From: Phycisphaerae bacterium
GTDB lineage: Bacteria > Planctomycetota > Phycisphaerae > Sedimentisphaerales > Anaerobacaceae
Length of the DNA stretch: 55,818 nt
Direction of reading: 5' to 3'
Assembly (NCBI GenBank): GCA_017993835.1
Contig: JAGOLX010000041.1
Location: forward strand, 1-55,818
Below the pieces are notes generated by a model. The model made no database searches. It had not been told where the DNA came from and was given only the letters and a program-made list of their open reading frames with translations. Shown in pieces: positions 8,081-16,910 of the stretch. Position numbers and translations under genes: made by a program. Positions within the stretch are counted from its first letter, which is position 1. Every line of letters starts with the position of its first letter.

Positions 8081-10579
8081 TCAAGAGTCCGGTGGGCTGG
8101 AATCGGCCTGCTGGACTCTCACAATTGTGAACGAATTTGCCGGGAACGCATAGTTGATTTGAACACCGTTGGCATCCATCGAGAGAGGCCATACGCTTGG
8201 CGCGGGGATAATCCGTTTGGGCTGGTCCGGCGTGTTGATTTCCTCCAGTCCACCGGTCAGCGCTGTAACCTCGGCTGTGTCCGTTTGGGGCGAATAGCCC
8301 GCGAATCGGATGTGGGTTTCGATCTGACGCGGGGCCACGTTCACAACGCTGAGGACCATCGTGCGTCCGTCTTCGCTCCTCTTGGCTGTGACATCGAGCG
8401 TTTCGGGCGGGCATTGGACCATCGTCTCCAGACGCTGCGGCGCGTAGTGCGTGGACACCATCTGCGTGACATAGTACGGCGGCTGAGCCCAAACCTGTGA
8501 TGGATCGAGGAACAACAGGCCCTGGTCCCAGCCGTTCTCATTCTGCCGGTAGGGCTGGAGACAATTGGCCGAGCAGACCACCGGCACATCATCCCCCAGA
8601 CGCTCCAACTCGTTGATCGCGTGCGCGTTGGACAGGGCCCGACGCAAAGCATGGTTGCCCGCGTTCAGCTCGAAAACCGCCACCTTGAATCTGGCCTCAG
8701 GACTGATCCGCCGCAGCGCCTCGATGAAGCTGGGAATGCCGCCCAGGCCGTCGGGGTCGTTCGGCTGATCGGTCCCGACGTGGACGTCGAACCAGACCTC
8801 TCGATTGTGCTGGACCGCAAGGTCCAGGATCTTCTTCTGGATCGCCAGGCTCTTGATTCGCGGGGCGCCCTCGAAGTCGTACGGATCACGGATCGGCCGG
8901 CCATAGGCGAAATCGCCCACCACGAGGGTGACATTCGGATCTCGTTGCCAGATCGCCTCGGCCATGGGTTTGAATCGCCGCCAATACTCCTCATCGACGG
9001 ACTCCTCGTTGCCGAGCTGCATGTATCGCAGGCGATACGGCTGCGGATGCCCGTCTTCCGCCCGCCTGCGTCCCCATCCGCTCGTGGCGGGTCCGTTGGC
9101 GTACTCGATGAAGTCGGCCATATCCTCGGGCGTCTCGCCCATGTGGAAGGCGGGAATGCACAGGAAACCCGCCGCCCGGCAGAAATCCATGAAGTCGATG
9201 ATACCCCACCCGTTGCTGGAATGCTCGAACCAGAAGCCCTTGTACGGCGGACGCAGATCTCGCGGGCCGATCATGTTCTTCCAGCGATAGGTGTCGATAT
9301 TGACCATGCAGCCGCCGTAACGCAGGACGGTGAGACCTTGCGAGATGAGCGCCTCGGCCACGTCCTTGCGGACCGGGAGGTCCTTGAAGCGTCCCCATGG
9401 GCCGGGCTGCAGAAATGCATACCCCAGGACGACGGAGCCGCTCTGAGCAAGCTTGACGGCGAAGCGTGCGTTCTTGTCCGTCGTGTCGGGCGTGAGCGTG
9501 AAGGCTAGTCGCTTCCAGCCGCCGGATTCGGCGGTCAGACGGGTTTCGGCGTAGACCCTTTGGCCGTCGGCACTCTCCAGTGCCACGGTCAGAGGAGTCG
9601 GCGTCTCACAGCGGGCCCAGAGAACGCCCTCGTAGGGCTTGCCCGCCTGGACGTACAGACCCCTGCGGTTGAGGCCCTGATTCTCGATGCCCACTTCGCC
9701 GCTGCCCGATGTGAATGTCACTCGCTGGCTCTGCTGGCCTTTGAAGGGATCGTTCGTCTCAATGTCATAGGCACCCTGGGCCGATCCTCGCTGGATGGGA
9801 CGCCACATACGGCTGACGCGAGGCTGGTTCTCCTCGGGCTTCAGGGACAGTCGCGTCTCGCGCCCGTCCTGGCGAATCAAGAGATCCCGGAACTGTGCAT
9901 CCACGTCCCAAGTCCGCAGCCCGACGCTGCCAGGCTCCAGCGGGTGCTCCACGTCCTCATATCGTGCGACGCGTTCGCCGTCCACCTGGACATCGAGGAC
10001 CGCCCCACTGCAGGAGACCAACAGGCGTATCCACTGATTGACGGGCACACTGCACGGTGTGTCGCTGATGAACTCCCAGTTGCGTCGGTGACGGCCGAGC
10101 CGCAGGACCTGGCGGGCGGGATTCAGGGCGATCTCGTAGCCGACGAACGCATCCGCTCCGGTCGCGGCCTGCCGCACCTTGACGATCAGGCCCGCAAAGC
10201 CGTCCTGCTTCTTGGGCAGGCGAATGCCGAGATCAATCTGCCCGTCGCCAAGCGATACGTTCTTGGCAACGATCTTGGCGCCCTGGTTGGCCGACAGCGT
10301 GAGGCCGTTGTCCGCGGCCGTCCACTGGCCGCCATACACGTTGAACTGCTGAAACGTCGGCCCGGGGACCGGTTCCTGGAAGCTCTCGCCGTACAGCATC
10401 TGGCTGTAGATGCCGCCGTAGACCTCATGGTTGACGTCTTCCAGGCAGGCGCCGGTCATGAACCGACTGATGCGATTGCACACCCGGTCGCCGACCGTGA
10501 TCGTCGCCGACTCATCGCCCCAAGAAATCGCCGCCAGTCCACCCATCACCAGCAGGCTCGCCACACCTATTCGACTCAT
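8081..10579 (-). CDS. GH51-type alpha-L-arabinofuranosidase, secreted
   Basis: An 832-residue protein. The ATG at 10579 has AGGAG eight bases upstream and begins a signal peptide (MSRIGVASLLVMGGLAAISWG). The N-terminal 200 residues look like a laminin-G/CBM sandwich, followed by a second carbohydrate-binding-like domain. The catalytic barrel has the acid/base motif QLGNEESVDEEYW and a putative nucleophile in VAVFELNAGNHA, as in GH51. A C-terminal beta domain carries TMVLSVVNVAPRQIETHI. The family releases terminal arabinose from arabinan and arabinoxylan; here it is likely periplasmic or outside the cell. The glutamate assignments are by motif only. Confidence 0.88.
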   Translation of the reverse strand: MSRIGVASLLVMGGLAAISWGDESATITVGDRVCNRISRFMTGACLEDVNHEVYGGIYSQMLYGESFQEPVPGPTFQQFNVYGGQWTAADNGLTLSANQGAKIVAKNVSLGDGQIDLGIRLPKKQDGFAGLIVKVRQAATGADAFVGYEIALNPARQVLRLGRHRRNWEFISDTPCSVPVNQWIRLLVSCSGAVLDVQVDGERVARYEDVEHPLEPGSVGLRTWDVDAQFRDLLIRQDGRETRLSLKPEENQPRVSRMWRPIQRGSAQGAYDIETNDPFKGQQSQRVTFTSGSGEVGIENQGLNRRGLYVQAGKPYEGVLWARCETPTPLTVALESADGQRVYAETRLTAESGGWKRLAFTLTPDTTDKNARFAVKLAQSGSVVLGYAFLQPGPWGRFKDLPVRKDVAEALISQGLTVLRYGGCMVNIDTYRWKNMIGPRDLRPPYKGFWFEHSSNGWGIIDFMDFCRAAGFLCIPAFHMGETPEDMADFIEYANGPATSGWGRRRAEDGHPQPYRLRYMQLGNEESVDEEYWRRFKPMAEAIWQRDPNVTLVVGDFAYGRPIRDPYDFEGAPRIKSLAIQKKILDLAVQHNREVWFDVHVGTDQPNDPDGLGGIPSFIEALRRISPEARFKVAVFELNAGNHALRRALSNAHAINELERLGDDVPVVCSANCLQPYRQNENGWDQGLLFLDPSQVWAQPPYYVTQMVSTHYAPQRLETMVQCPPETLDVTAKRSEDGRTMVLSVVNVAPRQIETHIRFAGYSPQTDTAEVTALTGGLEEINTPDQPKRIIPAPSVWPLSMDANGVQINYAFPANSFTIVRVQQADSSPPDS

Positions 10580-10735
10580 CGCCGACCATCTCCTTGAAGT
10601 CTTCGGGCCGTCGAGAGTGCTGGCGAGGTGCTCATCCAGACAGTGCACTGTCGCGATGCGCCCGGCCTCATGATGAATACAGGACTTTTCATCACCAAGG
10701 AAGTCAATCGGCTTTGGAGATTGCCCGAATCAGCG

Positions 10736-10791
10736 AAAAAAAATCGGAGGAGAAGGCCGCGATGAGAGCCATCGTATTCTCAGCCTTCTCC
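10736..10791 (-). terminator. Intrinsic terminator of the exported-protein gene
   Basis: GGAGAAGGC (10749-10757) pairs with GCCTTCTCC (10783-10791), with an inner CGATG/CATCG stem. On the minus strand the stem is followed by a run of eight T (A-run at 10736-10743). It sits directly downstream of the minus-strand gene ending at 10851. Confidence 0.75.
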
Positions 10792-10850
10792 CCCGAGGAA
10801 CTTGCCGGTCGACACCATTCCTCGCGTGCATACGCGAAGTGGCGTGACGC

Positions 10851-11564
10851 CTACAGCATTCTCCGCCTGCGCATGCCGGCGACAACACTGGCACCGAGCG
10901 CGGCGAGAACCACTGCACCGGGAACGGGAACGGTCGTTCCTGCGCCGGCCGCATCCACAGTTGCCGCCACAAGGAAGGGCACGCCACTGGCGCCGTCGGC
11001 GCCCGATGTGAAGCGAATGGTCGTGAGCGTCTCGTCGGCAAACGCCGCGGGCAGCGTATAGATTTGCATGTCGAGTCGGGCCCGACCGCCACCAACGTAG
11101 AAAGCGGACACTGCCGTAACACCGTCGATGACGTTGACAAATGCCCCGTCATAGTGGTCACGCAGGTTGGTGCCCTGGACGAGCGACACGGCGTGGTAGG
11201 CGCCGTCGGACCCAAAGAACTCCACCATGCCGTCCGTCGTGCCCAGGCTTCCCCACTTGCTGTTGATAATCGTGTATGCAGTGGTCACGCCGAAGACGTC
11301 CACGGCAATGTCCAGGGATTCCGCCGCACTGCCGGACGTGATCCAGGCGTTGTAGCCGGTCTCTGCGTCCTCAACCAGGTTGAAGGTCACACCGTTCCAC
11401 GTCTGGGTGCTGGGCAGCAGCGACGTGTACGTGCCGCCATCCGTCAGCAGCGTCATGTCCATGTTCAGATCCGGCAACAGCAACTGGGTCTGAACCGCCT
11501 GCGCACCGGCGCACAGACACAACACGAGTCCGGCAACAACTACGATTTTCTTTCCATTGCTCAT
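10851..11564 (-). CDS. Exported protein with PEP-CTERM-like sorting tail
   Basis: A 237-residue protein. The ATG at 11564 follows a GGGGAG ribosome site, and a signal peptide follows (MSNGKKIVVVAGLVLCLCAGAQA). The body is a beta-rich domain with no family I recognise. The C-terminus reads VPVPGAVVLAALGASVVAG and then MRRRRML: a short VPxPGA motif, a hydrophobic helix and an arginine cluster. This is the layout of PEP-CTERM/exosortase substrates, here in a VPVPGA variant. The protein is probably exported, cleaved and surface-attached. It lies upstream of the GH51 gene on the same strand but has its own terminator. Confidence 0.75.
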   Translation of the reverse strand: MSNGKKIVVVAGLVLCLCAGAQAVQTQLLLPDLNMDMTLLTDGGTYTSLLPSTQTWNGVTFNLVEDAETGYNAWITSGSAAESLDIAVDVFGVTTAYTIINSKWGSLGTTDGMVEFFGSDGAYHAVSLVQGTNLRDHYDGAFVNVIDGVTAVSAFYVGGGRARLDMQIYTLPAAFADETLTTIRFTSGADGASGVPFLVAATVDAAGAGTTVPVPGAVVLAALGASVVAGMRRRRML

Positions 11565-11985
11565 CGCGTCTCCCCTTATCTCTGATGTCTTCGATACTGT
11601 TCCTGCGGAGCCGCCGCCATGCTGGGGCATCCGCACACTGCCTAGCCTACGTCTTGTCGATATTCGTTGGCCCCCCCCGGCCGATGCATACCAAGGCCGT
11701 AACACATCCTCCATGAGAGACTCTCTTCACGTGACGTGTGCTATTCTACTGGCTCCCTCCAGTACAGTCAACCCGAAATGGCATGATATCCGGGTTCTTT
11801 TTCGTCCTGGCGCACCACTTCGCCAGCGACCCATGTTCGGTCGATCCGAATCCGCCAAATGAAAAACAAGGCATTCCCCAAACCCCCGATGCCATGGAGA
11901 CCAGCTTGCCAAAAAGGTCGCCAGAGCACAGCGACAACTCCCAGGCATGGCGAATAGACTGTCATCGTGCTATGATACATGGACG
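11565..11985. other. Intergenic region between divergent genes
   Basis: This 421-base gap separates the minus-strand exported-protein gene from the plus-strand XPB helicase gene and must hold both promoters. A TATGAT hexamer at 11971-11976 with TGGCGA 17 bases upstream would place an XPB transcript start about 3 bases before its ATG. Short frames exist here on both strands, but none has a ribosome site or a recognisable product. Confidence 0.5.
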
Positions 11986-13404
11986 ATGGCCGATCCTGGA
12001 TCACAATCGCAAGTTGTTCTTTCGTTCGACCGGGGGACGCTCCTGTTGACCGGGCCGCAACCGCAGGACCTCTCTGTGGCGTCCGGGAGCGGCGTGTGGA
12101 AGTGGGATGCCCGCGTGGGAGCGTGGCGGTGCGACGCGATTCACTACGCAACGATGCGGGTTGCGCTGAGCCGGCGGTTTGGGTCTCGCTTCCGCGACGA
12201 GGTGCCTGCGCCGGCGCGGGTATCGTGGCCCAAGAGGGATTTGCCCGAGCCTCGTGCCGAGCAGCGGGAGGCCCTCGTCGCCTGGGTTCGTGCGGGCCGG
12301 CGGGGACAGGTCATCATGCCGACGGGCACCGGCAAGACGGAGGTGGCCTTCGCGGCGATGGCCGAGACGCAGGTGGCGACGCTCGTCGTAGCGCCCGTGC
12401 GAGACCTGATGTACCAGTGGCACCGGCGGATTCAGAAGGCATTCGGCTACGACGCCGGCATCGTGGGCGACACGACCTTCGACATCCGCCCGGTGACGGT
12501 GACGACCTACGACAGCGCGTATATCCACATGGACAAGATGGGCGCGGGTTTCGGCCTGCTGATCTTCGACGAGGAGCACCACCTGCCCGGGCGGTGCCGG
12601 CGCGAAGCGGCGATCCTCAGCGCCGCACCGATGCGGTTGGGACTGACCGCCACGCCGCAGCGGTCGGACGGCCTGCACACCGATCTCGATTGGCTCATCG
12701 GCCCGGTCGTGTACGACCTTCCGTTCCACCATGTGCGGGGTTCGACGCTCGCGGAGTTCGACGTGGTCCGCATCCCGGTGGCCCTGACGGACGTCGAGCA
12801 GGCGACGTACGACCAATGCAGCCGGACCGTGCAGCACTTCATCATGTCCCGACGGAAAGAGCTGCCCGGCTACTCCTGGCAGGACTTGTGCAAGGAGACT
12901 GGCAAGGACCCGCAGGCCCGCCACGCGCAGAAAGCCTACTATCTCAAGCAGTCCATCGAGGACCGGGCAGCCGAAAAGCTCCGCGTCCTGGAGGACCTCT
13001 TCCGGCTCCACTATGGCCAGCAGACCATCGTCTTTGCAGGCTCCAACCCGATGGCGATCGAGGTCTCGAAGCGGTTCCTCGTGCCGAGTATCCTGTCGCA
13101 CACGCCGAAGCGGGAACGGCTGGCGGTGCTCGACGGATTCGCCAGGGGCCAGTTCACTGTGCTGGTGGCCAATCGCGTGCTCGACGAGGGCGTCGATGTC
13201 CCCGAGGCCAAGGTGGCGGTCGTCATCGGCGGACAGGCGTCGACTCGCCAGGCGACGCAGCGGCTCGGGCGGGTCCTGCGACGCTCGGGCGACGCACGGG
13301 CCACGCTGTATGAGGTCGTCTGCGAGGACACGAAAGACGTGGAACGGTCCCGCAAGAGGCGAAGAACCGATGCTTACGAGCGAACAGTCCATCGTCGAGT
13401 ATAG
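11986..13404 (+). CDS. XPB/Rad25-type SF2 DNA helicase
   Basis: A 472-residue protein from the ATG at 11986 (an upstream in-frame ATG lies at 11947). The N-terminus VVLSFDRGTLLLTG resembles the damage-recognition-type domain of archaeal XPB. Helicase motifs follow: MPTGTGKTE (Walker A), FDEEHH (DEEH box), LGLTATPQRSDG (motif III), and a C-terminal RecA domain with VANRVLDEGVDVP and QRLGRVLRRSG (motifs V and VI). XPB unwinds DNA in nucleotide excision repair. The next gene overlaps by 35 bases and encodes the Bax1 nuclease partner, so the two probably act as a helicase-nuclease complex, as shown for archaeal XPB-Bax1. There is no clear ribosome site; translation may be nearly leaderless. Confidence 0.9.
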   Translation: MADPGSQSQVVLSFDRGTLLLTGPQPQDLSVASGSGVWKWDARVGAWRCDAIHYATMRVALSRRFGSRFRDEVPAPARVSWPKRDLPEPRAEQREALVAWVRAGRRGQVIMPTGTGKTEVAFAAMAETQVATLVVAPVRDLMYQWHRRIQKAFGYDAGIVGDTTFDIRPVTVTTYDSAYIHMDKMGAGFGLLIFDEEHHLPGRCRREAAILSAAPMRLGLTATPQRSDGLHTDLDWLIGPVVYDLPFHHVRGSTLAEFDVVRIPVALTDVEQATYDQCSRTVQHFIMSRRKELPGYSWQDLCKETGKDPQARHAQKAYYLKQSIEDRAAEKLRVLEDLFRLHYGQQTIVFAGSNPMAIEVSKRFLVPSILSHTPKRERLAVLDGFARGQFTVLVANRVLDEGVDVPEAKVAVVIGGQASTRQATQRLGRVLRRSGDARATLYEVVCEDTKDVERSRKRRRTDAYERTVHRRV

Positions 13405-14635
13405 GGACGGGCGGGCGCTGCCCGACCGCCTGACGCAGGGGACACATCGGCACTATCGCGACTACGCCGAGCGGATGCTCGATGTCTATCGCAACGGCGC
13501 CGGCCGGCAACGCCGCACGCTGCACAAGGAGATCGAGGCAATCTTCGCGGACGAGCCTGACTGCCCGGTCCGACGCATCCAGGCGTTCTGCAAACTGCTC
13601 GACGACGCGAGCGTCTATGAAGCCGATTCCGCAGGCACGGCATCGAAGCTCCGGCTGGAAGTCTTCTCAAGAGCCGCCAGGTTCCATCCGCTCGTGCAGG
13701 AACCAGACCGGCTCTTCGAGCACCAGGAGAGCCACGCCAAGGCGCAGCTCGCAGAGGAACTCGCCTTGCCCTGGGACCAGATCGAGCGAGGGCTGTATGC
13801 GGATGTCATTTCGTTCCAGCAGCTCGAGAGCTTCCCAGGCTATCCTGACGCCGGCGCGTTTCTGTCGCGATACAATGTCGCACAACTCCAGGCAGCGCTC
13901 TATCGCGCCGAGACGATGACCGTCGCCGCGACCGCGGACCTCAAGACAATCATCCGCTACGCGAAGCTCGCCCGGCTGCTGCACGAGATCACCGTAGCAC
14001 GGGCATCTTGCCCGTGTCCTCATGGGCGGGACGCCCATGCTACGTATCGAATCGTCTTTTCCGGCCCGGCTTCCGTGCTACACGAGACCCGCCGATACGG
14101 GGTGAACTTCGCCCGCTTTCTGCCGGCGCTGCTGGCGTGCCAGGGCTGGGAATTGACGGCTGTCCTGCAGACACCCTGGAAGGCCAAGGTCCATCTCGTG
14201 ATTTCCGACGCGGACCGGTTCACGAGCCACCTGCCGGCGCCGGAGGAGTTCGACTCGGGTCTGGAGGAATCCTTCGCGAGCAAGTTCGGTCCCGCTCGCG
14301 ACGGCTGGCAGCTCATCCGCGAGGGCGACATCCTGTACGAACACCAGGCGACGTTCATCCCGGACTTCACGTTTCATCACGAGGATGGCACGGAGGTCTA
14401 CATGGAAATCGTCGGCTTCTGGACGCCGGAATACTTGGAGCACAAGCGAGAAACGCTCCGCCGATTCCACAAGCACAGGGTTCTCCTGGCCGTGCCGCAA
14501 AGCTCGCTCCGCGAGGGTGCCGCCATCGGGGACAACGTCCTGATCTACAAGACCGCCCTGAAGATCGAACCGGTCCTGGCAGCCCTCGAGGCCGCACGGA
14601 GCGGATGCCCTGTCCAACACCAGAACAAGACTTGA
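13370..14635 (+). CDS. Bax1-type nuclease (DUF790), XPB partner
   Basis: A 421-residue protein starting MLTSEQSIVEYRDGRALPDR at 13370, inside the end of the XPB gene. The DUF790/Bax1 family forms a structure-specific endonuclease with XPB in archaea. The C-terminal half carries a PD-(D/E)XK-like core: IPDFTFHHEDG, then VYMEIVGFWTPEYLEHK, giving Asp, Glu and Lys in the expected order. Around residues 209-224 the protein is interrupted by ARASCPCPHGRDAHAT, encoded by a double-hairpin repeat (13994-14043) that preserves the frame. The inserted peptide lies upstream of the nuclease core, so the enzyme may still work. Overlap with the helicase gene implies translational coupling. Confidence 0.85.
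   Translation: MLTSEQSIVEYRDGRALPDRLTQGTHRHYRDYAERMLDVYRNGAGRQRRTLHKEIEAIFADEPDCPVRRIQAFCKLLDDASVYEADSAGTASKLRLEVFSRAARFHPLVQEPDRLFEHQESHAKAQLAEELALPWDQIERGLYADVISFQQLESFPGYPDAGAFLSRYNVAQLQAALYRAETMTVAATADLKTIIRYAKLARLLHEITVARASCPCPHGRDAHATYRIVFSGPASVLHETRRYGVNFARFLPALLACQGWELTAVLQTPWKAKVHLVISDADRFTSHLPAPEEFDSGLEESFASKFGPARDGWQLIREGDILYEHQATFIPDFTFHHEDGTEVYMEIVGFWTPEYLEHKRETLRRFHKHRVLLAVPQSSLREGAAIGDNVLIYKTALKIEPVLAALEAARSGCPVQHQNKT
13994..14043. repeat. Double-hairpin palindromic repeat inserted in the Bax1 gene
   Basis: A 50-base palindromic unit. Outer arms are GTAGCA / TGCTAC. The left hairpin is CACGGGCA-tct-TGCCCGTG (13998-14016) and the right hairpin CATGGGCG-gga-CGCCCATG (14021-14039). 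Similar ACGGGCATCTTGCCCGT / GGGCGGGACGCCC elements are dispersed in many planctomycete and related genomes; that statement is from memory. Here it sits inside a coding region and is read in frame. Confidence 0.85.
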
Positions 14636-15018
14636 CGGCCGGGTGCATGTGTATCATGATAGCTATCGGAATCAACAGCGAAGAAATTCAAGACCACCCG
14701 CTCGGCCTTCACGCGAGAAGCTCTTCGCGAGGCACTCGACCGCCTTACGATCCGACTGAGGTCATCTTGTCGGAGCGGGACGGCATGCCGCGAGACTGCG
14801 CCGTCAATTGCGATCACATCCAAACCGTCGCCAAAAGCAGGATCGGGCCGACCATTGCGATGCTGCCCACCGACAGGATGGAACAGATCAGACTGGCTAT
14901 CGCCTTTGCCCTGGATGTGTGAGGAGGAATGCGGGGTTGCTTTTTGCCGTTGGAAGCCTATACTGCACCAGCAATTGGTTTGGGGGTCCTGGACAGGCAG
15001 TGTGAAAGGGCGTCGGAT
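14636..15018. other. Intergenic region before the symporter
   Basis: This 383-base gap follows the Bax1 stop. It holds the MazF remnant and the presumed promoter of the symporter gene, though no convincing -35/-10 pair is seen. A GAGGAGG at about 14922 is followed almost at once by an in-frame ATG (14929), too close to be a good start. Confidence 0.5.
14740..14922 (+). pseudogene. Remnant of a MazF/PemK-like toxin
   Basis: The last 55 or so codons before a TGA at 14920-14922 read VILSERDGMPRDCAVNCDHI, then QTVAKSRIGPTIAMLPTDRM and EQIRLAIAFALDV. This matches the C-terminal half of MazF-family mRNA interferases (a V.L...DGL..DS.V...Q..T..KSR pattern and a final helix). The N-terminal half with the catalytic Arg/Thr is missing: upstream codons do not match and there is no ribosome site. 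I read it as a decayed toxin gene; no antitoxin is visible. Confidence 0.5.
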
Positions 15019-16878
15019 ATGACGGCAGGGATTCTCGCGGCGGGCAGGATGGCCATCGGGCCCATTGACATGGCCGTGATCGTTCTGTATCTGGTGGTCA
15101 TCGTCGGCATCGGCTGCTGGGTGGGCCTCCGACGCCGCAAAGGCGAAGCGGATCGCAGCTATTTCCTTGCCGGCGGCACGTTGACCTGGCCGGTTATCGG
15201 ACTGGCCTTATTCTCGACGAACATCTCGACGATCCATCTCGTCAGCCAAGCCCAAGAAGGGTATCTGAATGGCCTTGCCTACGGCAATTTCGAATGGATG
15301 GCTCCCTTCCTGCTGATCACCCTTTCCCTGTTCTTCGCGCCGTTCTACTTCCGGTCGAAGGTCGCGACGTTGCCCGACTTCCTGGAGCAGCGATACAGCC
15401 GGGGGTGCCGCGACTGGCTGGCGGCGCTGTCCATCGTCTCAGCCATCGTGATTCATATCGGCTTCACGCTCTACACGGGTGCAGTCGTGCTGGAAGTCAT
15501 GTTCGGCATCGACAAGTGGACCAGCATCATCGGCACCGCGATCCTGACGGGCATCTATACCGTCGTCGGCGGCCTGCTGGCCGTGGTTCTGACCGAGTCG
15601 CTGCAGACTATCATCCTGCTGATTGGAGCGATCTCCATCACGTTGATCGGGCTCCATCATGTTGGGGGCTGGTCGGGCGTTGCATCCAACGTCGATCCGG
15701 TCAAGCTGACCGTGCTGCGCAGCGCGCAGGACCCCGCCGGCCTGCCCTGGTACTCGGTGCTGCTCGGGTACCCAATCATCGGCCTGTGGTACTGGTGCGC
15801 CGACCAGACCATCGTACAGCGGGTGCTCGGCGCCAAGGACGAGAATCACGCGCGGGTCGGGCCCTTGTTCGCGGGCTTCATCAAAATCCTGCCGGTGTTC
15901 ATCTTCGTCTTCCCAGGGACGATCATGCTCGCCCTGCTGCACCAGCACAAGGTCACGGCGTTGCCCGTGTCGAGAGTCGAAGCGGATCAGACCGTTCAGG
16001 TGGAACTGTCCCCCGCAGAGAAACAGGTGTATCAGGCAATCCAGGACTACGATGGTCCCGAGAAAGACGTCCGTGTGGACTACGTCGTGGAGCAGACCGG
16101 CCTCCAGAAGCAGCAGGTAAGCGAGACCATGACCTCGCTGGTCGAGCGTAAGGTGCTCAAGGCCAAGTCCGACGCGGTATACGCCCACATGATCCTGGAG
16201 CTGTTGCCGGTGGGCATGCGCGGCGTCCTGGCGGCGGCCCTGCTGGCCGCTCTGATGAGCACGGTCTCCGGCGCGTTGAACTCCATCGCGACGCTGTTCA
16301 GCTACGATCTATATCGCCGATGGCGGCCGGGAACTTCGGATCGCAAGCTGGTCGTCATCGGTCGGATCGCCACCGTCGTCGCGATGCTTCTGGCGATCGT
16401 ATGGTCGCCGTTCATCGCGAAGTTCGAGAGCATCTACAAGGGCTCGAACACCGTCATTTGCTATCTGGCGCCTCCGATCACGACGGTCTTCCTCTGGGGC
16501 GTCTTCTGGCGTCGGGCCTCCAGCCGCGGCGCTCTGGCGACGCTGGCCATCGGGTCGCTGCTCGGGCTCACCGTTTTCCTGCTGGACTGGTATAAGGAAT
16601 ACACGCACTGGAACGTGCAGTTCATGATGGCTTCGTTCTACCTGTTCATGATCTGCTCCGTGGTCCTTGTGGCAGCCTCGTTGATCTGGCCGCACAAGCA
16701 CACGGCGCAGAGCGAGCGGCTGGTGTGGAAGAATCCGCTCCACGCCCTCCACGATCCCGGCTGGAAAGGCATCCTCAACTACAAGCTGTTGGCCGGACTG
16801 CTGTTTGTGATCATGATCTGTCTGTACATCGTCTTCTCCACGGAGGCGACGCAGCGGTTCTTCGGATCGGTCAAGTGA
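15019..16878 (+). CDS. Sodium:solute symporter (SSS/SGLT family) with inserted helical segment
   Basis: A 619-residue membrane protein taken from the ATG at 15019 (the frame is open from an ATG at 14929). About 14 hydrophobic helices and SSS signatures such as SYFLAGGTLTWPVIGLALFS and LGYPIIGLWYWCADQTIVQR place it with SGLT-type sugar transporters. A soluble segment at about residues 330-384 (SPAEKQVYQAIQDYDG... QQVSETMTSLVERKVLKA) interrupts the helices and has the helix and turn pattern of a winged-helix domain. It would import a sugar with sodium across the inner membrane. The mutarotase-like lipoprotein gene starts 32 bases downstream, so the two probably form a sugar-uptake operon. Confidence 0.88.
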   Translation: MTAGILAAGRMAIGPIDMAVIVLYLVVIVGIGCWVGLRRRKGEADRSYFLAGGTLTWPVIGLALFSTNISTIHLVSQAQEGYLNGLAYGNFEWMAPFLLITLSLFFAPFYFRSKVATLPDFLEQRYSRGCRDWLAALSIVSAIVIHIGFTLYTGAVVLEVMFGIDKWTSIIGTAILTGIYTVVGGLLAVVLTESLQTIILLIGAISITLIGLHHVGGWSGVASNVDPVKLTVLRSAQDPAGLPWYSVLLGYPIIGLWYWCADQTIVQRVLGAKDENHARVGPLFAGFIKILPVFIFVFPGTIMLALLHQHKVTALPVSRVEADQTVQVELSPAEKQVYQAIQDYDGPEKDVRVDYVVEQTGLQKQQVSETMTSLVERKVLKAKSDAVYAHMILELLPVGMRGVLAAALLAALMSTVSGALNSIATLFSYDLYRRWRPGTSDRKLVVIGRIATVVAMLLAIVWSPFIAKFESIYKGSNTVICYLAPPITTVFLWGVFWRRASSRGALATLAIGSLLGLTVFLLDWYKEYTHWNVQFMMASFYLFMICSVVLVAASLIWPHKHTAQSERLVWKNPLHALHDPGWKGILNYKLLAGLLFVIMICLYIVFSTEATQRFFGSVK

Positions 16879-16910
16879 ACAACGTCAGTTTAATCTCAGG
16901 AGGCTCTCAA

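Noticed and set aside
6900-8492. A 530-codon minus-strand frame under the PA14 gene
   Set aside because: It overlaps the PA14 protein and the end of the GH51 gene in the wrong frame, and its sequence matches no fold.
13994-14043. Hairpin as a transcription terminator inside the Bax1 gene
   Set aside because: There is no T-tract after either stem, and the double-hairpin layout with outer arms is that of a dispersed repeat.
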